Origin: Pseudomonas marginalis
Lineage (GTDB): Bacteria > Pseudomonadota > Gammaproteobacteria > Pseudomonadales > Pseudomonadaceae
Direction of reading: 5' to 3'
DNA length: 64,000 bases
Assembly (NCBI RefSeq): GCF_001645105.1
Contig: NZ_LKEG01000036.1
Location: forward strand, 318,493 to 382,492
This document shows, piece by piece, positions 54,704 to 63,318 of this stretch. The first letter of the stretch is position 1; every line of letters starts with the position of its first letter. The notes under the pieces are model-generated. The model saw only the letters and a program-made list of their open reading frames with translations. It was not told the origin of the DNA and did not search any database. The translations under genes and the position numbers were made by a program.

Positions 54704-55975
54704 ATGATAAAAAACTTGTTCAAACGTCCACTTGGACTGGCTGTCGTGCTTGCTTCTTCTAATGTGCTGGCGAGCGGTTTTGCGCTCAACGAACAGAGCA
54801 TCAGCGGGATGGGCTCCGGGTTTGCCGGTCGCTCTTCTTCGGCTGAAGATGCGAGCACGGTCTTCGGTAATCCGGCGGGTATGGCTCGCTTGAAAAGCGA
54901 GCAGGTCAGCGTGGGCGGCGCGACGCTTTTCGCGAAGTCGGATATAAGCCAGACGCGCAGTACATTTGGCGGTCAAGAAGACGGCGACATGGTGCCAGTG
55001 ACCACGGTACCGATGGGGTACTACGTCAAGCCTATTGATGAGCATTGGGCATTCGGTGTGGGGTTCTATGTGCCGTTTGGTCTGATGACCGATTACGGCA
55101 GCGATTTTGCTGGCCGTTACTATGCCAACAAAAGTGAAGTCACGACCCTTACGTTTCAGCCCACGGTCAGCTATGCCTTTAACGATAAAGTATCGATCGG
55201 GTTTGGTCCTACCATCAACCGCATCAGCGGCGAGCTGTCCGGGATGGTGCCCAATCCGCTGAGCCCCGGTCGCAATGACGGCAAACTCAAAAGCACTGGG
55301 GATGACACGGCTCTGGGTTTCAACGTGGGTATTTTGGTGCAGGCCACAGACCGAACCCGCCTGGGGATGACTTACCATTCCAAGGTCAGCTACCGCCTGG
55401 ATGCCAAGACCAAGGTCACTGACGGTCTCTTTAGCGTGCTGGGGGTGAGTGGTCGCAGCTATGACGCTTCGCTGGCGGTGGATACTCCAGAGTCCGTGGA
55501 CATGTCGTTGACTCATCAACTGGATGATGACTGGACCCTATACGCTGGGAGTACCTGGACGCGGTGGAGTCGCTTCAAGGAATTGACCAGCGAGACCAAA
55601 GGGTTGCCTCCTTTGTTGAATGCTCAGCTAGGTTCCGTCACCGAAGAGCAGAACTGGCATGATACGTGGGCTCACGCGATCGGCGCGGCGTACAAGCTAA
55701 ATGATCAGTGGGTGCTTCGTTCCGGCTTCTCGGTCGATCAGTCGCCCACCAATAACACCGATCGAGGGCCGCGCATTCCTACGGGCGACCGGAAAGTGTT
55801 CAGCGTCGGCGCAGGCTGGACCCCCGCAAACAACTTCACAATTGATGTTGCCTACTCTTATCTGTGGGAAGAGAGTGTTCAGATCAATCACGTCTCCGCG
55901 ACCAGGGGCGCATACAGTTCCAAGTATAAAAACAGCGCGAGCGGTCTTGGAGCATCGGTCAGTTATCGGTTCTGA
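54704..55975 (+). CDS. FadL/TodX-family outer-membrane channel for hydrophobic compounds
   Basis: This 423-residue protein has a signal peptide ending near NVLASGFAL and the FadL family N-terminus (GFALNEQSISGMGSGFAGRSSSAEDASTVFGNPAGMARL), including the NPAGM motif, then a 14-strand barrel ending in ..SYRF. FadL-type channels pass long-chain fatty acids or aromatic hydrocarbons across the outer membrane. The substrate here cannot be read. An operator-like site lies over its promoter, and it shares that control geometry with the efflux genes downstream, so uptake and efflux may respond to the same molecule. Confidence 0.92.
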   Translation: MIKNLFKRPLGLAVVLASSNVLASGFALNEQSISGMGSGFAGRSSSAEDASTVFGNPAGMARLKSEQVSVGGATLFAKSDISQTRSTFGGQEDGDMVPVTTVPMGYYVKPIDEHWAFGVGFYVPFGLMTDYGSDFAGRYYANKSEVTTLTFQPTVSYAFNDKVSIGFGPTINRISGELSGMVPNPLSPGRNDGKLKSTGDDTALGFNVGILVQATDRTRLGMTYHSKVSYRLDAKTKVTDGLFSVLGVSGRSYDASLAVDTPESVDMSLTHQLDDDWTLYAGSTWTRWSRFKELTSETKGLPPLLNAQLGSVTEEQNWHDTWAHAIGAAYKLNDQWVLRSGFSVDQSPTNNTDRGPRIPTGDRKVFSVGAGWTPANNFTIDVAYSYLWEESVQINHVSATRGAYSSKYKNSASGLGASVSYRF

Positions 55976-55994
55976 TTGGCTGCTGTTCCACACG

Positions 55995-56019
55995 CGGCCC
56001 TGCCGTACGGCAGGGTCCG
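55995..56019. terminator. rho-independent terminator between convergent genes
   Basis: An 18-base perfect palindrome (CCCTGCCGTACGGCAGGG, 55998-56015) is extended by CGG/CCG with one bulged T and followed by TTATTTAT. It lies 20 bases after the FadL-type stop and just before the end of the convergent OprM gene. Confidence 0.75.
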
Positions 56020-56023
56020 TTAT

Positions 56024-57484
56024 TTATCGAGTCGCCACCGGCTGGGGTTCAGGCGCTTGCCAGCCACCGCCGAGCGCTCTGAAGGCGGCGACCGCCGCCC
56101 GTGCCGATTCTGTTCGAGCTTGCGCACGAGCATCGGAAGACCGCAGCAGGGTCTCGTCGGCGTGCAGAACATCGATCAGGCTGGCTGTGCCCTTTTCATA
56201 GGCTGTGAACGATGATTGACGAGCCTGTGTCAGAGCGTCTTCGCCAGTGGTGAGGGTGGTGGCTTGAAGTTCCCGGTTCACTAGGGCGGAGAAGGCGTTT
56301 TCAACATCCTCGGTGGCACGCAGGACAGACTGGCGGTAAGCGGCCAGGGCTTCGGCTTCCTGCCCCTTTGCCTGGTCAATCTGTGCGTTTATGCGACCGA
56401 AGTCGAAAAGCCTCCAGCGCAGGCCCAAGACGCCTGCCGACTGGCTGGCACCGCCGGTAAACAGGTTGCCGCCGGATACGGCCGTGGCACTGCCGAGCAA
56501 TGCGCTAAGTGAAAACTTCGGGTAGTACTCGGCGTTGGCCTCACCGATGCGTGCGTTGGAGGCCGCGAGGCGGCGCTCAGCCACAATCAGATCTGGCCGG
56601 CGGCGCAGCAAATCGGCGGGTGTTCCAGTGTTGTTCAGTTGTGGTGCCAGAGGAATCGTGCCCTGACTCGCCAATTGCGTTCGATGCGTGCCTGGAGGTG
56701 TGCCGAGGATCACATCAAGCGCATTCATGGCGGCATCCAGGCCGGTTTGCAGGGCCGGCACTGTCGCCTGGACTTGCGACAGCGCGCCCTCCGTTTGGCG
56801 AACCTCATAGCTGGCGGCGAGGCCTTTGCCATAGAGCAGTTGGACTTTTTCCAGCAATTGCTCCTGTGTTTTGACTTGTCGGTTTGCGATGTCCAGCCGG
56901 GCCTGCAATCCACGGATCGTGATGTAGATATCAGCCGTCTGCGCAGCGATGGCCAGGCGTGTGGCGGCAACGCCAGCCTCGGAGGCCTGGTACTCGGCCA
57001 GTGCGGCCTCGCGTCCACGTCGCAGGCCGCCAAATACATCCACCTCCCAGCTTGCATCAAGGTTGAGCTCGTAGGAACTTCCGTATCGATCAAAGCCAGG
57101 GGTTGAATTGAGCACTTGGCCGAGTGGCGTCTCGATTGACTGATAGGAACGCGCAGCCTGACCATTGATGTTTCCCGAGGGCAGTAAAGCGGCATTCGCG
57201 GCGCCCAGTCCTGCGCGCGCTTGTGTGACTCGCGCCGCCGCTTGAGCCAGGTCCAGGTTCTGCGCAAGGGCTTTAGAGACGAAGTCGGCCAACTGTGGAT
57301 CACCAAAGCCTTCCCACCACGCGACAAGACTCGCCTGCGCCGTAACAGGCCGCTGTTCAACAGCGGCCTGGCCCATATATCCACCGGAAAGCGGCGCGTC
57401 AGGACGCTGATAGTCCGGACCGACCGCGCAACCTGCTATCAGGCTGGCGCTCACCAAAAGAGCGAGGGGGTGAAGGGAGGGCAT
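56024..57484 (-). CDS. OprM/NodT-family outer-membrane efflux lipoprotein
   Basis: This 486-residue protein has a lipoprotein signal (LIAGC lipobox near residue 18, then AVGPDYQRP), and the two repeats of the outer-membrane efflux family (SYELNLDASWEVDVFGGLRRGREAA; LGLRWRLFDFGRINAQIDQA), with the LLRRRPDLIVAERRLAASNARIGEA motif. It would form the exit duct for the RND pump encoded divergently. ATG 57484 has AAGGAA upstream. Its promoter (TTGACA, 16 bases, TAATAT on the minus strand, 57546-57519) is covered by operator-like site 3. Confidence 0.95.
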   Translation of the reverse strand: MPSLHPLALLVSASLIAGCAVGPDYQRPDAPLSGGYMGQAAVEQRPVTAQASLVAWWEGFGDPQLADFVSKALAQNLDLAQAAARVTQARAGLGAANAALLPSGNINGQAARSYQSIETPLGQVLNSTPGFDRYGSSYELNLDASWEVDVFGGLRRGREAALAEYQASEAGVAATRLAIAAQTADIYITIRGLQARLDIANRQVKTQEQLLEKVQLLYGKGLAASYEVRQTEGALSQVQATVPALQTGLDAAMNALDVILGTPPGTHRTQLASQGTIPLAPQLNNTGTPADLLRRRPDLIVAERRLAASNARIGEANAEYYPKFSLSALLGSATAVSGGNLFTGGASQSAGVLGLRWRLFDFGRINAQIDQAKGQEAEALAAYRQSVLRATEDVENAFSALVNRELQATTLTTGEDALTQARQSSFTAYEKGTASLIDVLHADETLLRSSDARAQARTESARAAVAAFRALGGGWQAPEPQPVATR

Positions 57485-57511
57485 TGAGATTCCTTGAATC
57501 GAATGTTGGTA

Positions 57512-57537
57512 TGTGACCATATTACTTAATGGTCACA
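57512..57537. promoter_or_regulatory. operator-like site 3 over the oprM-type promoter
   Basis: ATGTGACCAT and ATGGTCACAT (57511-57538) form a 10-bp-arm inverted repeat with TGTGACC-N12-GGTCACA at its core. On the minus strand it overlaps the spacer and -10 (TAATAT, 57519-57524) of a promoter whose -35 TTGACA is at 57541-57546. Confidence 0.78.
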
Positions 57538-57620
57538 TTCTGTCAATTGACACTATCGAGCCGCGGGCAGAGTCACCGATAACAGGCGCTCTTCGCGCTT
57601 TAAGGTTGGTGCACGATGAC

Positions 57621-57646
57621 TGTGACCGTTGACAATTATGGTCACA
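57621..57646. promoter_or_regulatory. operator-like site 4 over the MFP-RND promoter
   Basis: TGTGACC and GGTCACA are 12 bases apart. A TTGACA at 57629-57634 lies inside the repeat with TAAAAA at 57651-57656 (16-base spacer), giving a plus-strand promoter for the membrane-fusion and RND genes that would be blocked by a bound repressor. Confidence 0.75.
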
Positions 57647-57692
57647 GGTCTAAAAATATGATTTCCATCCTATTATTGAATCAAGGGAATCT

Positions 57693-58802
57693 ATGCGCCG
57701 GCTTCGACCTGTCCCTATTGCCGCTTGCTTGTTGCCTCTCGTCCTGACGGCGTGTGGTGACTCATCCACCGCTCAAGATCCGCGCACGCAAGCCCCTCTG
57801 GTGAGGTCGGCAGCGGTTCAGGGTTCCTCCGATATCTCGCGTTCTTTCACTGGGGTGGTCGCTGCCCGTACTCAGGGCGATTTGGGCTTTCGGGTGTCAG
57901 GCAAGATCCTAGAGCGTCTGGTTGACACCGGTCAGACCGTCAAGCGTGGCCAGCCGCTCATGCGCCTCGACCCGATTGACTTGGGTTTACAGGCGCGGGC
58001 ACAGCAAGAGTCGGTTACCGGCGCTCGGGCCCGAGCCAAGCAGACCGCGGATGACGAAGCGCGCTACCGTGATCTGGTCGCAGCAGGCGCGGTCTCTGCA
58101 TCGGCCTATGACCAGATTAAAGCGGCGGCGGATACCGCGAGGGCGCAACTGGGCGCTGCGCAGGCGCAGGCTGACGTGGCGCGCAATGCTTCGGGTTATG
58201 CGGTGCTGGTGGCGGATACCGACGGCGTCGTGGTGGAGACGCTCGCTGAGCCTGGGCAAGTCGTCAGTCCGGGGCAGCCGGTGGTTCGGCTCGCGAGGGC
58301 AGGGCAGCGCGAAGCGATCGTGCACCTGCCCGAGACCGTGCGCCCGGCAGCCGGGTCTTCCGCACAAGCGACACTTTATGGCAACACCACCGGTGCTGTT
58401 ACCGCAAGGCTCAGGCTGCTGTCGGACTCGGCGGACCGTATGACTCGCACCTTCGAGGCGCGGTATGTGCTGGAGGGCGCACTGGCGAATGCACCACTTG
58501 GTTCGACTGTCACGGTCAGGATTGCCGAAGGCGCGGCGCAGGGGCCGGTGTTGCAAGTACCCATCGCGGCGGTTTATGACCCCGGCAAGGGGACGGGTGT
58601 GTGGGTCATCGCCGGTACACCGGCGAAAGTGAGTTGGCGGCCTGTGCAGGTCCTGGGTTTAAGCGACGATTCAGCACGCGTCGCAGGCGATCTCAAGGAA
58701 GGCGAGCCTGTTGTAGCTTTGGGCGCACACCTGCTGCGCGATGGCGAAGAGGTGCGGCTGGCTCAACAGGGTGACGTCAAGGTTGCGGGGACTCATCCAT
58801 GA
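57693..58802 (+). CDS. RND efflux membrane-fusion protein (periplasmic adaptor lipoprotein)
   Basis: This 369-residue protein has a lipoprotein signal (VLTAC, near residue 21) and the lipoyl/hairpin/barrel order of MFPs: FTGVVAARTQGDLGFRVSGKI then VDTGQTVKRGQPLMRLDP, a helical hairpin around residues 100-165, then VADTDGVVVETLAEPGQVVSPGQPVV. It links the RND pump in the inner membrane to the OprM-type duct. It overlaps the RND gene by four bases (ATGA). Control is probably through operator-like site 4. Confidence 0.95.
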   Translation: MRRLRPVPIAACLLPLVLTACGDSSTAQDPRTQAPLVRSAAVQGSSDISRSFTGVVAARTQGDLGFRVSGKILERLVDTGQTVKRGQPLMRLDPIDLGLQARAQQESVTGARARAKQTADDEARYRDLVAAGAVSASAYDQIKAAADTARAQLGAAQAQADVARNASGYAVLVADTDGVVVETLAEPGQVVSPGQPVVRLARAGQREAIVHLPETVRPAAGSSAQATLYGNTTGAVTARLRLLSDSADRMTRTFEARYVLEGALANAPLGSTVTVRIAEGAAQGPVLQVPIAAVYDPGKGTGVWVIAGTPAKVSWRPVQVLGLSDDSARVAGDLKEGEPVVALGAHLLRDGEEVRLAQQGDVKVAGTHP

Positions 58803-61800
58803 GCGAGGGTCGTTTCAACCTTTCGGCGCTCGCCGTACGCGAGCGCTCAATCACGGTATTTTTGATCTTCCTGATTGCCGTTGCGGGGATCCTGTCGTTC
58901 TTCCAGTTGGGGCGCGCGGAGGATCCTCCTTTTACGGTCAAGCAGTTGACGGTGATCACCGCGTGGCCGGGAGCGACTGCCCAGGAGATGCAGGATCAGG
59001 TCGCCGAGCCGCTTGAAAAACGCCTGCAGGAGCTGAAGTGGTACGACCGCTCGGAAACCTATACCCGCCCAGGCCTGGCGTTCACGATGCTGTCATTGTT
59101 GGATAGCACGCCGCCGTCGCAGGTGCAGGAGGCGTTCTATCAGGCGCGTAAAAAGCTCGATGATGAGGCGATCAAACTGCCGGTCGGTGTCATCGGGCCG
59201 ATGGTCAACGACGAATTCTCGGACGTGACATTCGCCCTGTTTGCCCTGAAAGCCAAAGGTGAGCCACAGCGCCTGTTGGTGCGCGATGCCGAGTCGTTGC
59301 GCCAGCGCCTGTTGCATGTGCCGGGTGTGAAGAAGGTCAATATTATCGGGGAGCAACCCGAACGTATCTTTGTCTCGTTTTCCCATGATCGTCTGGCCAC
59401 CCTGGGCGTATCGCCTCAGGACATCTTTGCCGCGCTGAACAATCAAAATGTGCTCACGCCCGCCGGCTCGATCGAAACCGAGGGGCCCCAAGTCTTCCTG
59501 CGCCTGGATGGCGCCTTCGACAAGTTGCAGAAGATTCGGGACACGCCTATTACGCTCCAGGGACGCACGCTCAAACTCTCTGATGTCGCGACGATTGAAC
59601 GTGGTTACGAAGATCCCAAGACCTTTCTCGTCCGTAACAACGGTGAAGATTCGTTGCTGCTGGGGATCGTGATGCGCGATGGCTGGAACGGGCTGGACCT
59701 CGGCAAGGCGCTGGATGCGGAGACGGTCAAGATCAACCAGGGTATGCCGCTGGGCATGGCGCTCACCAAAGTCACCGATCAAGCGGTCAATATCGATTCC
59801 GCCGTCGGCGAGTTCATGGTCAAGTTCTTCGTTGCACTGCTCGTGGTGATGCTGGTGTGCTTTCTCAGCATGGGCTGGCGTGTCGGCGTTGTGGTGGCGG
59901 CCGCTGTGCCGTTGACACTGGCCGTGGTGTTTGTGGTGATGGAAGCCACAGGGAAGAACTTTGACCGGATTACCCTCGGCTCATTGATTCTGGCGCTCGG
60001 CCTGCTGGTGGACGACGCCATCATTGCTATCGAAATGATGGTGGTGAAAATGGAAGAGGGCTACGACCGCATCAAGGCGTCCGCGTACGCCTGGAGTCAT
60101 ACGGCTGCGCCAATGCTGTCCGGTACGCTGGTGACGGCGATCGGCTTTATGCCCAATGGCTTCGCGCAGTCGACAGCCGGCGAGTACACCAGCAACATGT
60201 TCTGGATTGTCGGCATCGCGCTCATCGCCTCCTGGGTGGTGGCCGTGGTCTTCACCCCGTATCTTGGCGTGAAGATGTTGCCGGACATCAAGACGGTCGA
60301 AGGTGGCCACGCCGCCATCTACAACACCCGTCACTACAACCGCTTCCGCCGTGTGTTGACGCAGGTCATAGCGCGCAAATGGCTGGTGGCCCTTACCGTT
60401 ATCGCTTTGTTTGTGGTGTCGATCCTCGGCATGGGGCTGGTCAAGAAGCAGTTCTTCCCGACTTCGGACCGTCCTGAGGTGCTGATTGAGGTGCAAATGC
60501 CCTATGGCACCTCCATTGAGCAGACCAGCGCCACCACCGCCAAGATAGAGGCCTGGCTGCAACAGCAGGATGAGGCAAAAATCGTCACGGCCTACATCGG
60601 GCAAGGTGCACCGCGCTTCTATCTGGCGATGGCACCGGAACTGCCGGATCCGTCATTCGCGAAAATCGTGGTGCTGACGGAGAGCCAGGAGGCTCGTGAA
60701 GCTCTCAAGTTCCGTCTCCGCGAGGCGGCTGCCGAAGGCCTTGCGCCAGAAGCGCGGGTCAGGGTCACGCAACTGGTGTTTGGTCCGTACTCACCGTTCC
60801 CGGTCGCCTACCGGGTGATGGGGCCTGACCCGGTAAAACTTCGCGAAATCGCCAGCCAGGTGCAGGACGTGTTACAGGCCAGTCCGATGATGAGAACCGT
60901 CAACACCGACTGGGGCCCGCTGACGCCGACGTTGCATTTTACGCTGGATCAGGATCGTTTGCAGGCCGTGGGGTTGACGTCAAGCGCGGTTGCACAGCAA
61001 CTGCAGTTCCTGCTGGCGGGCGTACCGATCACGGCGGTTCGCGAGGACATTCGTTCGGTGCAGGTGGTCGGGCGTGCGGCGGGTGATATCCGCCTTGACC
61101 CCGCCAGGATCGAAGGCTTTACCCTGGTCGGCACGGCGGGTCAGCGGATCCCATTGTCTCAGGTAGGGGAAGTCGATGTACGCATGGAGGATCCGATCCT
61201 TCGCCGTCGTGACCGTACGCCGACCATCACCGTACGAGGCGACATTGCCGAGGATCTGCAGCCGCCGGATGTTTCGAGTGTGATTGTGAAGGAACTCCAG
61301 CCGATCATCGACAAACTGCCGGATGGTTATCGGATCGAGCAAGCGGGTGCAATCGAGGAGTCGGGCAAGGCCGGTACGGCTATGTTGCCGCTGTTCCCGA
61401 TCATGATTGCCATGACGCTGCTGGTCATCATTCTGCAGGTCCGTTCAATCTCCGCAATGATCATGGTGTTCCTCACCTCGCCGCTGGGGTTGATTGGTGT
61501 AGTGCCGACCTTGTTACTGTTTCAACAACCCTTTGGTATCAACGCGCTGGTCGGGCTGATCGCCCTCTCGGGCATCCTGATGCGCAATACGCTGATTCTG
61601 ATCGGGCAAATCCACCACAACGAACAAGAAGGACTGGACCCTTTTCATGCGGTGGTCGAAGCCACGGTACAACGGGCCCGCCCGGTCTTGCTGACAGCGA
61701 TGGCGGCAATCCTGGCGTTCATCCCGCTGACCCATTCGGTCTTCTGGGGGACGCTGGCCTACACCCTGATCGGAGGCACGTTTGTCGGGACCATTGTGAC

Positions 61801-61909
61801 GCTGGTATTCCTGCCCGCGATGTACTCCATCTGGTTCAAGATCCGTCCAGAGCCTGCGAGCAGCACTCATACAGCGAAACCCACACAAGCATTTTCGACT
61901 GATAAATGA
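58799..61909 (+). CDS. RND-family efflux pump, inner-membrane transporter
   Basis: This 1036-residue AcrB/VexF-type pump has twelve helices and two large periplasmic loops. The proton-relay aspartates are in GLLVDDAIIAIEMM (about residue 405), and TM helices 10-12 end near residue 1020. It is proton-driven and expels hydrophobic compounds together with the MFP and the OprM-type protein. Substrate range cannot be read. ATG 58799 overlaps the MFP stop. A fragment of a ketoacyl synthase gene follows 10 bases after its stop. Confidence 0.95.
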   Translation: MSEGRFNLSALAVRERSITVFLIFLIAVAGILSFFQLGRAEDPPFTVKQLTVITAWPGATAQEMQDQVAEPLEKRLQELKWYDRSETYTRPGLAFTMLSLLDSTPPSQVQEAFYQARKKLDDEAIKLPVGVIGPMVNDEFSDVTFALFALKAKGEPQRLLVRDAESLRQRLLHVPGVKKVNIIGEQPERIFVSFSHDRLATLGVSPQDIFAALNNQNVLTPAGSIETEGPQVFLRLDGAFDKLQKIRDTPITLQGRTLKLSDVATIERGYEDPKTFLVRNNGEDSLLLGIVMRDGWNGLDLGKALDAETVKINQGMPLGMALTKVTDQAVNIDSAVGEFMVKFFVALLVVMLVCFLSMGWRVGVVVAAAVPLTLAVVFVVMEATGKNFDRITLGSLILALGLLVDDAIIAIEMMVVKMEEGYDRIKASAYAWSHTAAPMLSGTLVTAIGFMPNGFAQSTAGEYTSNMFWIVGIALIASWVVAVVFTPYLGVKMLPDIKTVEGGHAAIYNTRHYNRFRRVLTQVIARKWLVALTVIALFVVSILGMGLVKKQFFPTSDRPEVLIEVQMPYGTSIEQTSATTAKIEAWLQQQDEAKIVTAYIGQGAPRFYLAMAPELPDPSFAKIVVLTESQEAREALKFRLREAAAEGLAPEARVRVTQLVFGPYSPFPVAYRVMGPDPVKLREIASQVQDVLQASPMMRTVNTDWGPLTPTLHFTLDQDRLQAVGLTSSAVAQQLQFLLAGVPITAVREDIRSVQVVGRAAGDIRLDPARIEGFTLVGTAGQRIPLSQVGEVDVRMEDPILRRRDRTPTITVRGDIAEDLQPPDVSSVIVKELQPIIDKLPDGYRIEQAGAIEESGKAGTAMLPLFPIMIAMTLLVIILQVRSISAMIMVFLTSPLGLIGVVPTLLLFQQPFGINALVGLIALSGILMRNTLILIGQIHHNEQEGLDPFHAVVEATVQRARPVLLTAMAAILAFIPLTHSVFWGTLAYTLIGGTFVGTIVTLVFLPAMYSIWFKIRPEPASSTHTAKPTQAFSTDK

Positions 61910-61919
61910 AGAGGGTTCA

Positions 61920-62042
61920 ATGAGTCATCTCAACGGTCAAAAGCGAATCGTAGTCACGGGCGTCGGCCTTGTCGGGCCGCTGGGGTGCGGCGTTAACGCG
62001 AGCGTGCTGTTCCGCCGCTGGTCGCCTGAGACTGAAGTGTGA
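61920..62042 (+). pseudogene. beta-ketoacyl-ACP synthase (FabF-like) N-terminal fragment
   Basis: Ten bases after the RND stop, with a GAGGG site, a 40-codon frame reads MSHLNGQKRIVVTGVGLVGPLGCGVNAS and then departs into unrelated residues before a stop. The RIVVTGVG.V.PLGCGV part is the N-terminal strand-loop of FabF-type ketoacyl synthases, usually over 400 residues long. The catalytic Cys and His residues are all missing. It therefore looks like the stub left by a deletion that joined it to the TetR region. Confidence 0.75.
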
Positions 62043-62071
62043 GGGCAGGTTGTGCCCAGGAGGCAGCACAG

Positions 62072-62641
62072 ATGAGTCGCTGTAAAGGCAGCAAGGCAGA
62101 TGCGACGCGCGCTCTGATTTTGGACGCAGCGGCCAGGTTGTTTTCCAAATTTGGTGTAAACGAAGTCAGCATTGCCAGAATCATGGCTGAGATAGGCATG
62201 ACCAATGGAGGGTTCTATAAGTACTTCGGTTCCAAGGAAATGCTCGCGGCTGAAGTCTGCCGTCTTTCGTTTCGCAAGACGCAAGGTATATGGGAGGCGC
62301 AAGCCGCGCGGGCTGGATTGGCCTCTGAAAACCCCTATCGATATTTGATTACTCAGTACCTTGATTCTGCTGAAGATGGCCGGTGTGCAATCGTTGCGTT
62401 CAGTCATGACGCGGTGGGCGCGCCCCCCGAGAAATTGTTTTTGAAATCCTATCGAGAGGGGACAAGGGTTTTGTTTGAAACTTTACTGAGTGTGGCCCGG
62501 GCGTCGGGGCCTGGGAGGACGAAGGAGCAACTGCTAGTCGACTTCTCTGCAATGCTCGGAACAGCGCTTCTGCGTCGGACTTTCGGGGTCGAGCAGTGGG
62601 TGCAGGAGATTGAGAGGGCTTTGCTGGATCAATTGGACTGA
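62072..62641 (+). CDS. TetR-family transcriptional regulator
   Basis: This 189-residue regulator has a helix-turn-helix near residues 10-55 (RALILDAAARLFSKFGVNEVSIARIMAEIGMTNGGFYKYFGSKE). The TNGGFYKYFGSKE form is typical of TetR members near efflux and SDR genes. ATG 62072 has AGGAGG about nine bases upstream. No palindrome like those of the FadL/RND regulon is seen before it. Its target may be the efflux operon or a gene lost in the deletion that truncated the ketoacyl synthase. Confidence 0.9.
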   Translation: MSRCKGSKADATRALILDAAARLFSKFGVNEVSIARIMAEIGMTNGGFYKYFGSKEMLAAEVCRLSFRKTQGIWEAQAARAGLASENPYRYLITQYLDSAEDGRCAIVAFSHDAVGAPPEKLFLKSYREGTRVLFETLLSVARASGPGRTKEQLLVDFSAMLGTALLRRTFGVEQWVQEIERALLDQLD

Positions 62642-62845
62642 TACTCCTAGACAGCGTGCTGATAACCCCTAAGCACTGCTAGCGGTTTGCCTGAAACAGC
62701 ACGCGGGCTACATATCGCCAACACAAGTGAGAGGCCTTGCAGCCGCTATGGACGATGGCTCGATGACGTGATGTTCAAGTTTGAAGAAATCAAAGTGTCT
62801 CGCTGGGTGAGCGCCTGGAAGGCATGTCTGCTCAAATATATACAC

Positions 62846-63267
62846 CTAGCTTAAGTCATGCAGATCCCGGCCCAAGGGAGGTGTCAAAGACCATTCAGAA
62901 AATCTGACCTTCAACCCTTGGCGCTGGGGTGTACAGCATATGGGGCCAACCTGGTAACTTTCGGCATGTGGAAACGGTGCAAGTCTAAGCAATGGCCAGG
63001 TCGTTCCATCTGTAGAGTATTGCAAGCGCAGCACACCACCGGAAATTGTAATACGAAGCCAAAAATCACCTGGGTCGCCAGAAAATCCGCTAGGCGCCCA
63101 GTCAGACAGACACCGGGTGAGGACGCTGCTGATCATCGGATTTCCATCGTTAAATTCAATACCTGCCTTGACCCAGGTCTCCTCATTGAGCCTGACCATT
63201 ATTCCAGCTTGATCGAACGTTCTGTCGCGAAAACAAGTCGCTTGAAATATCGTCAATAATGCCGGGG
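62846..63267 (-). pseudogene. DUF1349 (concanavalin-like) protein, 5'-truncated
   Basis: The minus-strand frame holds the C-terminal two thirds of a DUF1349 protein: FDQAGIMVRLNEETWVKAGIEFNDG, TRCLSDWAPSG, LRLQYSTDGTTWPLLRLAPFP and VGPICCTPQRQGLKVRFSEW. Family members are about 190-200 residues and begin with a lectin-like strand set that is missing. Upstream, the frame runs straight into the hairpin at 63268-63301 that follows the neighbouring oxidoreductase, so the apparent N-terminus (MTPPRRLGVTFEAAP) is hairpin sequence, not protein. I read it as a gene that lost its 5' end. Residual expression by read-through is possible. Confidence 0.7.
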
Positions 63268-63301
63268 CCGCCTCGAAGGTCACTCCTAACCTTCGAGGCG
63301 G
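63268..63301 (-). terminator. strong hairpin after the quinone oxidoreductase gene
   Basis: CCGCCTCGAAGGT (63268-63280) and ACCTTCGAGGCGG (63289-63301) pair perfectly over 13 bp with an 8-base loop, 17 bases after the stop of the minus-strand oxidoreductase. There is no real T tract, so it may stabilise the message end or work with Rho. Confidence 0.6.
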
Positions 63302-63318
63302 TGTCATGGCCTCTCTGA

